Below are positions 1-6,843 of a DNA stretch of 6,974 nucleotides, piece by piece. The notes under the pieces are model-generated. The model did no database searches. It had not been told where the DNA came from and was given only the letters and a program-made list of their open reading frames with translations. Made by a program: the position numbers and the translations under genes. Position 1 is the first letter of the stretch, and every line of letters starts with the position of its first letter. Source of the DNA: Acidobacteriota bacterium (GTDB lineage Bacteria > Acidobacteriota > Polarisedimenticolia > J045); NCBI GenBank assembly GCA_020350085.1, contig CP070706.1, positions 2,353,219 through 2,360,192 on the forward strand. Reading direction: 5' to 3'.

Positions 1-79
1 CAGGTATCCCTCCCACCCCGGACAGGAGCTGAGCGCCCGGCGTCAGCTGCCGCGCCGCTCGTGGCTGAGAGACGGCGAG

Positions 80-108
80 GATCCTTCTGAGCGAAGCGAA
101 TCTTTTTT
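80..108 (+). terminator. Weak candidate intrinsic terminator before the SBBP-repeat gene
   Basis: A short imperfect hairpin can be drawn: GAT (80-82) pairs with ATC (100-102), and CTTC (84-87) pairs with GAAG (93-96) around a TGAGC loop, with a small asymmetric internal bulge. Six T residues follow at once (103-108). This could end a gene lying to the left of the window; a short reading frame with a stop at 28-30 is the sort of tail that would fit. The stem is only seven base pairs and is not GC-rich, so the call is weak. The rest of bases 1-134 shows no convincing gene or promoter. Confidence 0.2.
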
Positions 109-125
109 CCGGGATGTCGCGACGG

Positions 126-130
126 CAGGT
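126..130 (+). promoter_or_regulatory. Ribosome binding site supporting the start at 135
   Basis: The sequence CAGGT lies five bases (from AGG) before the ATG at 135. The alternative in-frame ATG at 114 is preceded only by a T-run and CCGGG directly against the start codon, with no spaced purine-rich site. Starting at 135 also puts the Arg-Lys of the signal peptide close to the N-terminus, as expected. It is a modest Shine-Dalgarno match, so the start is preferred rather than proven. Confidence 0.45.
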
Positions 131-134
131 CACC

Positions 135-2555
135 ATGAACGTCAGGAAGTGTCCCCTTACTGCGGCTATTGCTCTTGTTTGCCTGTCGGTGGCGGTCAGC
201 CCGCCGGCTCTCTCGGCGCCCTCGGAAGCGCACCGCGGCGGCGGGCTGCTTCAAAATGCTGGACAGTTGCCGGAACCGGTCCGCTTCTACGCTCGCGGAG
301 GACAGCTGGGCGTCTTTCTGACGGACTCAGCGATCGTGTTCGACCTCCGAGGGGTCGAACCGGGCACGGAGCCTTCTCCGGTCGCCTGTGCGGTCTGGAT
401 GCGGTTTGAGGGCACGCTCGCCGGCCCAGCGAGGCTCGCGGGGCGGGGGGAGCGCGCGACGCGCATCCACTCGTTCAAAGGGCGGGACACGACGCGCTGG
501 GTCTGGTCGATACGAGCCTTCGACGAGGTCGCTTATTCGGGACTCTGGCCCGGTGTCGATCTCGTCTTGCGCAGCGAGAAGGACCGGCTGGTCTATCGGC
601 TCGAGTCCGTGGTGGGTGGCGATCCGGGACGCGTTCGCTTCGCCTACGAAGGAGCCGATCGGATCGTCGAACGACCTGATGGCTCAGAGAGGATCGAGAC
701 TGCTGCGGGCACACTCGTGCACGTGCCGCCGGCGGATGGCCATGACGGGGTCATCTTTACCGAGCCGGCGGGATTTTTGCCGGCAGCGGTCGTGGACCCG
801 TCTGCCCGCACGCCGTCCACCGACCAGGACGAGGTCCCGCCCGAGCTGGCTTGGAGCACGTACGTTAGCAGCGAGGAGTGGTTCTCCGACAACATCGCGC
901 AGGCTATCGCGCTCGATAGCTCCGACGCACCGGTGATCGTCGGCAGGACGAACGACTTGCAGTTCCCGACGACACCCGGAGCCTACGACATCTCCCTGAG
1001 CGGCATGTATGACGTCTTTGTCGCCAAGCTCCTGGCCGACGGGAGCGATCTCGAGTGGGGAACGTACATCGGCGACATAAAGGACGAAGAGGCTGTCGCC
1101 GTTCGGCTCGACAGTGCGGACCGACCGGTTGTCGCTGGCATCACCGAGTCTGCGATTTTCCCGACCACGGTAGGGGCTTTCGATCGGGACCGCGACGGCT
1201 CGCAGGACGGGTTCGTGCTGCGCCTTTCGGCCGATGGCAGCATGCTCGAGTGGTCCACGTATCTCGGAGGCGACGGCGACGAACTGCTCGAGACGCTGAT
1301 GTTGACGAGCGACGACCGCCCGGTCGTCGGCGGATCGACGGAATCGGCGACGTTCCCGACCACGCCCGGAGCGTATCAACAGACTCTTCGCGGCAGCGGC
1401 GATGCGTTCGTCACCGAGCTGCTGGCGGACGGCTCCGATCTGGCGTGGAGCACTTTGCTCGGCGGCGGCGCCAGCGAGAGCATCCGGGCCCTCGATCTCG
1501 GCCCGCTCGGGCGCGTGTATATCGGCGGCGACACGTACTCGGGCAACTTCCCGACGACGACCGGGGCGTACGACACCGGCTACGACGGCAGCGGCGACGC
1601 CTTCGTCGCCATCGTCGAAGGGGAAGGCTCGACGCTGACGTCCAGTACGTATCTCGGCGGAACCGGTCAGGATATCGTCCACGGTCTCGCGCTCAGCGAC
1701 GAGGGCGAGCCGGTCGTGACGGGGATGACGAGATCAGCGGGATTCCCGACGACCGAGGGAGTGCTGGATCGCACGCTCGAGGGGCCGCGCGACGGCTTCG
1801 TCACCCGTTTGCTGGGCGACGCGAGCGGCCTCGTATGGAGCACGCTCATCGGCGGGACGAGCGGCGAGATACCGTACGACCTGGCACTCACACCCGACGG
1901 CCGACCCGTCATCACCGGCCTCGTCTTCTCGGCGGACTTCCCCACGACGGCGGACGGCTTCGACGTCACGCACAACGGCGGTGCCGATGCCTTCGTGGCA
2001 GGGCTCGACGAGCAGGGACGTTTCTTGATCTTCAGCACCTTCCTCGGCAGCACCGACTACGACGAGGCGTTGGCGGTGGCGCTCGATTCGGGCAACACAC
2101 CGATCGTCGCGGGCGACACACGTTCGACGAACGGGTTTCCCACGACGCCGGGTGCGTTCATGCGCGAGGCCGGCCCGTTCGCCTACGACACGTTCGTCAG
2201 CAAGCTGCTGTTTTACACCGGCTGCCTGCAGGTACTCGGTGGTGTCGGTCCCGAGATCCACGTCGTCAACGCACTCAGCGGAACATGCCCGCCGCCGGAT
2301 CCTCCGGGTCTCGAGCCGGGACAGCAGGTCGACGTGATCCAGGGCTTCGAGGAGCAGCTCGCGGGCTCGGACATCGGGGACGTGCGGTCAATCGCCTGCG
2401 CGCGTGAGGCCGACCTGTATCAGATCGAGCCGCGGCCGATGGACGGTGATGCGTTCTTCTACTTGGTGCGGTACACGCCAGGGGGAGACTACACGGAAGG
2501 CGCTGAGAGCGGCCTCGTCGGCGCTCGCCTGCCTCTGTCCGGGGATTGCCCGTAG
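135..2555 (+). CDS. Secreted SBBP-type beta-propeller repeat protein
   Basis: The predicted protein is 806 residues (813 if the ATG at 114 is used). A signal peptide is clear: MNVRKC, a hydrophobic stretch, then a likely signal peptidase I site after PALSA near residue 28. Residues about 37-225 look like the N-terminal domain that precedes SBBP repeats (DUF7948-like), with the hallmark LLQNAGQLPEPVRFYARG, a variant of the usual E-N-x-G-Q opening. Residues about 237-696 are seven tandem units with the core W-S-T-Y-L-G-G, P-V-V-x-G, F-P-T-T-P-G-A-Y and D-A-F-V-x-K-L. The last 110 residues are not repetitive, hold four cysteines and end in GDCP. Proteins of this kind are exported or cell-surface and their ligands are mostly unknown, so no function can be assigned. 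The gene stands alone on the plus strand and converges on ccsA with a four-base gap, so a functional link to cytochrome maturation is not implied. Confidence 0.9.
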   Translation: MNVRKCPLTAAIALVCLSVAVSPPALSAPSEAHRGGGLLQNAGQLPEPVRFYARGGQLGVFLTDSAIVFDLRGVEPGTEPSPVACAVWMRFEGTLAGPARLAGRGERATRIHSFKGRDTTRWVWSIRAFDEVAYSGLWPGVDLVLRSEKDRLVYRLESVVGGDPGRVRFAYEGADRIVERPDGSERIETAAGTLVHVPPADGHDGVIFTEPAGFLPAAVVDPSARTPSTDQDEVPPELAWSTYVSSEEWFSDNIAQAIALDSSDAPVIVGRTNDLQFPTTPGAYDISLSGMYDVFVAKLLADGSDLEWGTYIGDIKDEEAVAVRLDSADRPVVAGITESAIFPTTVGAFDRDRDGSQDGFVLRLSADGSMLEWSTYLGGDGDELLETLMLTSDDRPVVGGSTESATFPTTPGAYQQTLRGSGDAFVTELLADGSDLAWSTLLGGGASESIRALDLGPLGRVYIGGDTYSGNFPTTTGAYDTGYDGSGDAFVAIVEGEGSTLTSSTYLGGTGQDIVHGLALSDEGEPVVTGMTRSAGFPTTEGVLDRTLEGPRDGFVTRLLGDASGLVWSTLIGGTSGEIPYDLALTPDGRPVITGLVFSADFPTTADGFDVTHNGGADAFVAGLDEQGRFLIFSTFLGSTDYDEALAVALDSGNTPIVAGDTRSTNGFPTTPGAFMREAGPFAYDTFVSKLLFYTGCLQVLGGVGPEIHVVNALSGTCPPPDPPGLEPGQQVDVIQGFEEQLAGSDIGDVRSIACAREADLYQIEPRPMDGDAFFYLVRYTPGGDYTEGAESGLVGARLPLSGDCP
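843..2222 (+). repeat. Seven in-frame SBBP units, about 195 bp each
   Basis: Seven tandem coding units can be laid out by eye. The first is about 69 residues, the next five are 65 each, and the last is about 67. Every unit contains FPTT, encoded by TTCCC or TTCCCG followed by ACSACS-like codons, and ends in a D-x-F-V segment followed by a charged turn such as LLADGSD. Units 1 and 2 are the most divergent: the YLGG of the consensus is YVSS in unit 1 and YIGD in unit 2. Units 3 to 6 are close to consensus. The even spacing without indels suggests that each unit is one propeller blade and that the seven close one ring. Confidence 0.85.
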
Positions 2556-2559
2556 CCGG

Positions 2560-4389
2560 TCAAGCGTAGCTGTGCAGTCCCACGATGACGAAGTTGACCG
2601 CGATCCAGTTGAACAGCATCACCGCACAGCCGACGATCGCGAGGATCGCCGTCCAGAACCCTTTGTCTTTCACCTTGAGCCGGATGTGCAAAAGCAGTAG
2701 GAACACGATCCAGGTATTGAGCGCGAAGACTTCCTTCGGATCCCAGCCCCAGGGGCGGCCCCACGACACGTCGGCCCACACCGCACCGAGCAGCGTGCCG
2801 ACCCAGAGCGACAAGAAAGCCAGCTCGAGGAAGATCATCGTCGCACCGTCGAGGCTCGTCGCCAGGCCCGCGTTGCGATAGCCTCCGCGGGCGATCTTCC
2901 GGCCGAGGATGATCGACGCTGCCCCGCCGATGACGGCGTCGGAAGCACCAGCGTACATCGCTGCGCCGCCCCCGCCCGCGCGCAGCGACGCGACCAATCG
3001 GACCAACAGGTAGCCGACGGCCGTCACCGCGGCGAAAAAGATCAACGCATACGACGCAATGATGATGTTCGTGTGGATGTAGAGCCAGATCGTGCGATCG
3101 AGAACCGGCATCAACACGCCGATGTCGGAGTCGAGCCAGACCGGCATGAAATTTCCGAGCATCATCGCGAACATCGCGTACATCGAGGCCGCCAGTGCGG
3201 AGAGGTTCTTCACTGGCCAGCGGCGCAGCAGGTACTCGAGAACAAGGGCGACCAGACAGCCGAACCAAGCCGAAGAGATCACGGCCTCGAACATGTTCGC
3301 GTTCGGTATGCGGCCGGCGAGGTACCAGCGCAGCCCGAGCGAGAACGTGTGCAGCGCGAAAGCGATGACGAAGATGGTCAGGCCGAGGATTCGCGCCCAG
3401 CGGAAGCCGTAGGCGATCGCCATCAGAAGCGGCGCCAGCGCGAGAAAATACAGCAGCCACGTGCGGGTCAGCTTGTTGTTTCGGTAGTACCAGTGCTCCC
3501 AGCTCAGCCGGCCTCCTTCCGGATACAGCGCCGGCTCGACCGAGGCGAAGGAGCTGGCCAGCGTGTTGAGGGCTTGGCTCGCGGCCGCCGCGTCCTGGAA
3601 GCGCCAGGCCTGGCTGAGATCCGTCCACGCTCTGGAGATCTGCATCGCGGCCTGAGGCTCGAGTGCGGTCGTCGCAGAACCGGTCTGGACCGCTGCATGC
3701 GCGGGGATGTCAGGCAGGCGGCCCGCGACATCCTCGATCGTCATCCACTCGTCGAGCGCGCCGCCGCCGGGCGGCGGCACCACGCGCCACATCGCCCGCA
3801 GCACACGGGCGTCGGCGATGGTGCGCGCAGTGCGCAGCTTGTCGACTTCTTTGCCCGTGCGCATGATGTCCTGCTCGAGCTGGCCGAGAACGTGGCGGAC
3901 GACGGGGTGATCGAGAAACATCGGCGAGACGAGTCCCGTCTCGTCGATCCGCTCAAGCTCGGCGTCGCTGATGACCCCGCGGCGCTGTTGGGCGTCGGAC
4001 TCACTGCGGACGGCTTGCGTCAGCTTCATGCGGAACGGCTTCTTGCGGATGTGGATCACGTTCGCGCTGGCGTAGTGCTCCGGCACGAGCATCATGTCGA
4101 GGTACAGCAGGACGGGGTCGATCGATCGTGCCGAACGTGAGCGATTGACCTGCTTGAGCCGCTCGCGCGCTAGAGAGTCGAAGGTCTTCAGCCGGCCGCC
4201 TTCCTGAACGGCAGTGACCCGAATCTGTTCTAGATCGACGCTCTCGGTAAACGGCTGGCCGACGGACAACTGCACCGCCGAGTCCGTCATCGCCAGCGGA
4301 ACGATCACGAGCGCGATCAGGCACCCGACAAAACGAGTCAGAAGGCGCCGTCTGTCGTGCGTGTCTGTGCGGTGAGCCTGGCTGATCAC
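2560..4389 (-). CDS. ccsA: Cytochrome c biogenesis protein CcsA (ResC family) with a periplasmic N-terminal extension
   Basis: This 609-residue protein is the heme-handling, channel-forming half of the System II cytochrome c synthase, working with ResB/Ccs1 in the cytoplasmic membrane. Residues 17-35 form one membrane segment, followed by about 270 soluble residues (36-305) that include the GGRLKTFDSLARE motif seen in extended CcsA proteins. The core (about 306-609) has roughly eight membrane segments. It contains the tryptophan-rich heme-binding WWD motif WGRPWGWDPKE (543-553), histidines H347, H439 and H568, and H606 in the family-typical C-terminal GLHSYA. Short bacterial CcsA proteins are about 300-400 residues, so the extension nearly doubles the length. 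A Gly/Ala-rich loop (about 470-495) lies between two membrane segments. The start is GTG, and the four-base GTGA overlap with the resB stop plus a strong ribosome site argue for translational coupling. Family assignment is secure; the role of the extension is unknown. Confidence 0.95.
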   Translation of the reverse strand: MISQAHRTDTHDRRRLLTRFVGCLIALVIVPLAMTDSAVQLSVGQPFTESVDLEQIRVTAVQEGGRLKTFDSLARERLKQVNRSRSARSIDPVLLYLDMMLVPEHYASANVIHIRKKPFRMKLTQAVRSESDAQQRRGVISDAELERIDETGLVSPMFLDHPVVRHVLGQLEQDIMRTGKEVDKLRTARTIADARVLRAMWRVVPPPGGGALDEWMTIEDVAGRLPDIPAHAAVQTGSATTALEPQAAMQISRAWTDLSQAWRFQDAAAASQALNTLASSFASVEPALYPEGGRLSWEHWYYRNNKLTRTWLLYFLALAPLLMAIAYGFRWARILGLTIFVIAFALHTFSLGLRWYLAGRIPNANMFEAVISSAWFGCLVALVLEYLLRRWPVKNLSALAASMYAMFAMMLGNFMPVWLDSDIGVLMPVLDRTIWLYIHTNIIIASYALIFFAAVTAVGYLLVRLVASLRAGGGGAAMYAGASDAVIGGAASIILGRKIARGGYRNAGLATSLDGATMIFLELAFLSLWVGTLLGAVWADVSWGRPWGWDPKEVFALNTWIVFLLLLHIRLKVKDKGFWTAILAIVGCAVMLFNWIAVNFVIVGLHSYA

Positions 4390-6788
4390 GGCTGCCTCCC
4401 TGCGTTCGCCTCTACGGCGTGAGTGGGTGTCTCGATCGATGACTCGTCCCGTAGTGGTACGCTCGCGTCGTCGATGGCGCGACGTGCGGGATCCGGTGGT
4501 GCGCTACCTGCCGCTGCCGCGAGCCGCCGGCGGAGCAGAACCGGCTTGATGTAGAAAGCCCAGAACGTGCCGACGACGGTCATGATCCCACCCAGAAGCT
4601 GAATCAGAACACCGTGGCGGTTGCCCACCCCGAGGCCGGTGTAATTCATCCCGGCGTAGTTGCGTTCGGGATCCGGCGGATCCCAGGTGCTTTGAAAGAA
4701 CCACCAGCCCTTGTAGGCCGTCGGTTGATTACTGCGCACTTCCCGCAGCTCGCCCCACCCTCCGTCTTCCCGAAAGCGGACGTGACTGATGAAGTCCCGC
4801 TCACGGTTGCCGCCTGGGTAGGTCTCCAGCGTGAACGTCTCGAGCGCCACCGGAGCCGGCAGCGGCACCGTCTCACGCGAGTAGAGCAGCTCGACCAGCC
4901 GGCCGTCTGTGAGTCGCAAGCGCGTCGGGAGGTAGCCCGCTCGTGACGAGTACGTGTAGTGGCTGTACTCGAGCCACAGGCGTCGCGAGAACTCCCCTTC
5001 GCTGATTTCGAGTTGAACGAGAGAAGACGAGGCCCCGGCCCTGATATCCCTTTGCGGAGGAGGGATGATCCGCGGCTTGCTGCTCAGCCGTGCCGTCTCG
5101 CTGACCGCCTCGATCGTGACCGTCATCCCGTCGGCCGGGAACACGACGGGCTGGCCGAGCGTCGCGGGCATGCTCACGACTTTTCCCGTCGGATCGGTAG
5201 TGATCGCGTGCAGGCCCACCGAACCGGCCACCAGCGTCAGTCCGGGGCGCGGCACGCTCGTCGCTTCGATCTCGATACGCTCGTCGATCAGCTTTTGCTG
5301 CCGGTGGCCCGATTCGTCGATGTCTTGAGAAAGCTCCACCTGGGGCCACACGACCGCGCGCAGAAAAGGCTCTCCCGAGCCGGTGATCCGCACGAGGACC
5401 ATCGACGCGTCCCCCGGGGAAGCCCTTCCGGACAGCGTCCAGTGCGGGTAGACGTCGACGACTTGGATCGTGTAGGCCGTGCCGCGTATGGCCACGGGTC
5501 CCCCACGGGCGTCCGCGAGCGGCACCCGCTGCTCTCCGCGGCGGCCCGCCACTCGCACGGTGAGAGCGGCCGGTTCGGGATCGATTTTTCTCGAGAGTTC
5601 TTCCGGATCCTCGATCCAGTCGAAGTCGACGTCCAGCACCTGATTGCCGATCGGAACGTGGGTCGCATGAGAAGCGCTCGCCAGCAGCGTTCCACGCTCC
5701 GCGATCGAGCCGAGCACCACGGAGAAGCGCATCAGTGGATTGAACTCGTCACCACCGGGCTCCCACCGCTCTTCAAGCTGGGCCGCGGGCAGAAACCCGG
5801 TCACGCGGATGTCGACGTTTTCACCGAGTGGATGAGGATTCGTCGTCCACTGCGGCTTGAGATCGACTGGTCGTAGACTGTAGGGACCGTCCCCCTCGGA
5901 AACGATCACGTCGGCGGGAGAGGCCGCACGCTCGTGATAACGCGGCAGGCCTCTCAAGGGGCCTTCGGCCCACTGCTCGCTGCCCAGCTGCCTGACGTGA
6001 AGCGCCGGATGACCGTAGAGGAACATCCGGTCTTGCGGCTCGTATCGCAGCGAGATGTCGAGATCTTCGTCGACGAGCGACTTGCCGGCGACCTTGATGG
6101 CGCGGCCCTGGCCGGGTATGACGTCCTCCGTGTACTGCGGATAGCCGGCCAGCAGCTGGCGGATGAACGGCTGGCCGACGTCGCCGTGCCCCATCGGCTC
6201 GACCAGCAACTGCGCCGCATACGTCCGCTTGCCCGCGTCGGCGCCGGTCAACAGCTCGTAATCCGGGTTGAGCTCGGTCACTCGCACGCGATAGCTCTTC
6301 GTTCCATCGCCGGCAACGGCCATCGCCCTGTGATTGAGCGTCATCGCCACGGGCTCGCCGTTGCCTGCCTTGATCACGGCCTGCCTGCGATAGACGACGA
6401 CGTCACCTTCTTTTTTTAAGCCGAAGTAGATCAGCGAGCCGAGCGCCAGAACGATGATGCCGGCGTGTGTGGTCCACACGCCGAGATTGGGCAACGTGAG
6501 CGGGATGCGCCGCAACGTCGAGATGATGAGCGAAAGGCACATCAGAGCGATCATCAGCGAGAATGGCCACCAGTTGAACCATTCGAGCTCGGTCTTCTCG
6601 AACGTCTGCCGGACGAACCAGCTGCCGAAAGGAGCCGTACCGGCCGAGCCGATCCAGCAGTAAACGAGAACGAGGGCCAGCATGGCGACACCGAACCACG
6701 TGTTGCCGAGCAGATCGAGCAGCCGTGTCACCAGGCCCCGAGAAGCCGGCGCAGCCCCGGACGCGTGAGGGATCCCGTTACGAGTCAT
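4386..6788 (-). CDS. resB: Large cytochrome c biogenesis protein ResB/Ccs1
   Basis: This 800-residue protein is the ResB/Ccs1 partner of CcsA in System II. Membrane segments are visible at about 28-48, 73-92, 105-123 and 727-748, placing a periplasmic domain of about 600 residues between the third and fourth. The third segment carries TTHAGII with H108, and H725 lies just before the fourth (GNRHGV); histidines at such positions are conserved heme ligands in the family. The late periplasmic motif SNQPTAYKGWWFFQSTWD (686-703) matches the family's N-x-P-x-x-Y-x-G-x-x-F-Q-S signature. Compact ResB proteins are about 450-600 residues, so this one is long, and the excess lies in the periplasmic domain. 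A cytoplasmic tail of about 50 residues follows. The ATG at 6788 is chosen because GAGAGGG lies six bases upstream; a TTG at 6803 would add five residues but is less likely. It is followed by ccsA with a four-base overlap. Confidence 0.93.
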   Translation of the reverse strand: MTRNGIPHASGAAPASRGLVTRLLDLLGNTWFGVAMLALVLVYCWIGSAGTAPFGSWFVRQTFEKTELEWFNWWPFSLMIALMCLSLIISTLRRIPLTLPNLGVWTTHAGIIVLALGSLIYFGLKKEGDVVVYRRQAVIKAGNGEPVAMTLNHRAMAVAGDGTKSYRVRVTELNPDYELLTGADAGKRTYAAQLLVEPMGHGDVGQPFIRQLLAGYPQYTEDVIPGQGRAIKVAGKSLVDEDLDISLRYEPQDRMFLYGHPALHVRQLGSEQWAEGPLRGLPRYHERAASPADVIVSEGDGPYSLRPVDLKPQWTTNPHPLGENVDIRVTGFLPAAQLEERWEPGGDEFNPLMRFSVVLGSIAERGTLLASASHATHVPIGNQVLDVDFDWIEDPEELSRKIDPEPAALTVRVAGRRGEQRVPLADARGGPVAIRGTAYTIQVVDVYPHWTLSGRASPGDASMVLVRITGSGEPFLRAVVWPQVELSQDIDESGHRQQKLIDERIEIEATSVPRPGLTLVAGSVGLHAITTDPTGKVVSMPATLGQPVVFPADGMTVTIEAVSETARLSSKPRIIPPPQRDIRAGASSSLVQLEISEGEFSRRLWLEYSHYTYSSRAGYLPTRLRLTDGRLVELLYSRETVPLPAPVALETFTLETYPGGNRERDFISHVRFREDGGWGELREVRSNQPTAYKGWWFFQSTWDPPDPERNYAGMNYTGLGVGNRHGVLIQLLGGIMTVVGTFWAFYIKPVLLRRRLAAAAGSAPPDPARRAIDDASVPLRDESSIETPTHAVEANAGRQP
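4395..4402 (-). promoter_or_regulatory. Strong Shine-Dalgarno for ccsA inside the end of resB
   Basis: On the minus strand the sequence CAGGGAGG lies five bases before the GTG start at 4389. It is a near-perfect anti-16S match and lies within the last codons of resB. It decides the GTG start, and with the GTGA stop/start overlap it suggests that terminating resB ribosomes reinitiate on ccsA. Confidence 0.8.
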
Positions 6789-6794
6789 CTTCAA

Positions 6795-6801
6795 CCCTCT
6801 C
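6795..6801 (-). promoter_or_regulatory. Shine-Dalgarno deciding the resB start
   Basis: GAGAGGG on the minus strand lies six bases before the ATG at 6788, which is good spacing. The upstream in-frame TTG at 6803 would place this site inside the coding region. An in-frame TAG at 6810-6812 rules out any start further upstream. Only GGG of the repeat next to it could serve the TTG, so the ATG is preferred. Confidence 0.7.
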
Positions 6802-6805
6802 AATA

Positions 6806-6841
6806 TTCCCTACTGGCTTCCCTACTGGCTTCCCTACTGGG
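6806..6841 (-). repeat. 12-bp tandem repeat, three copies, between the NHL gene and resB
   Basis: On the plus strand the unit TTCCCTACTGGC occurs at 6806-6817 and 6818-6829, and again at 6830-6841 with only the last base changed (C to G). Read on the transcribed strand the unit is GCCAGTAGGGAA. The array fills most of the short gap between the NHL stop codon (6844-6846) and the resB ribosome binding site (6795-6801). Each unit contains a purine-rich AGTAGGGAA, which resembles a Shine-Dalgarno. A degenerate fourth copy may overlap the NHL stop codon (CCCAATAGAGCC). No inverted repeat or T-run is associated with it, so it does not look like a terminator. Confidence 0.85.
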
Positions 6842-6843
6842 CT

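Noticed and set aside
2..409. Frame open from the left edge through 409, possibly the end of an upstream gene
   Set aside because: It overlaps the signal peptide and N-terminal domain of a convincing gene for over 270 bases, and its sequence has no recognisable motif.
684..1682. 332-codon open frame on the minus strand opposite the SBBP-repeat gene
   Set aside because: It is low-complexity and Arg/Ala/Val-rich, its content follows the periodic codons of the repeats opposite, and no domain or good start supports it.
983..2053. Minus-strand frames with recurring VVGK or VVGN motifs that look like a repeat protein
   Set aside because: The motif is just the reverse complement of the FPTT-coding sequence in each SBBP unit, so the periodicity belongs to the plus-strand gene.
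1055..2407. 450-codon open frame on the plus strand overlapping the repeat gene in another frame
   Set aside because: Its product is extremely Arg-rich with no fold-like pattern; it arises from GC-rich repeat codons read out of frame.
3073..4140. 355-codon open frame on the plus strand opposite ccsA
   Set aside because: It is fully antisense to a clear CcsA, its translation is rich in Arg, His, Glu and Gln with no recognisable domain, and such mirror frames are expected in GC-rich genes.
135..6788. Possible c-type cytochrome among the three main genes
   Set aside because: I found no CXXCH motif in any of the translated proteins; the histidines in resB and ccsA are heme-handling ligands, not covalent heme sites.
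6806..6841. Tandem repeat as a CRISPR or attachment site
   Set aside because: The copies are directly adjacent with no spacers and only 12 bp long, and there are no cas, integrase or transposase genes nearby.
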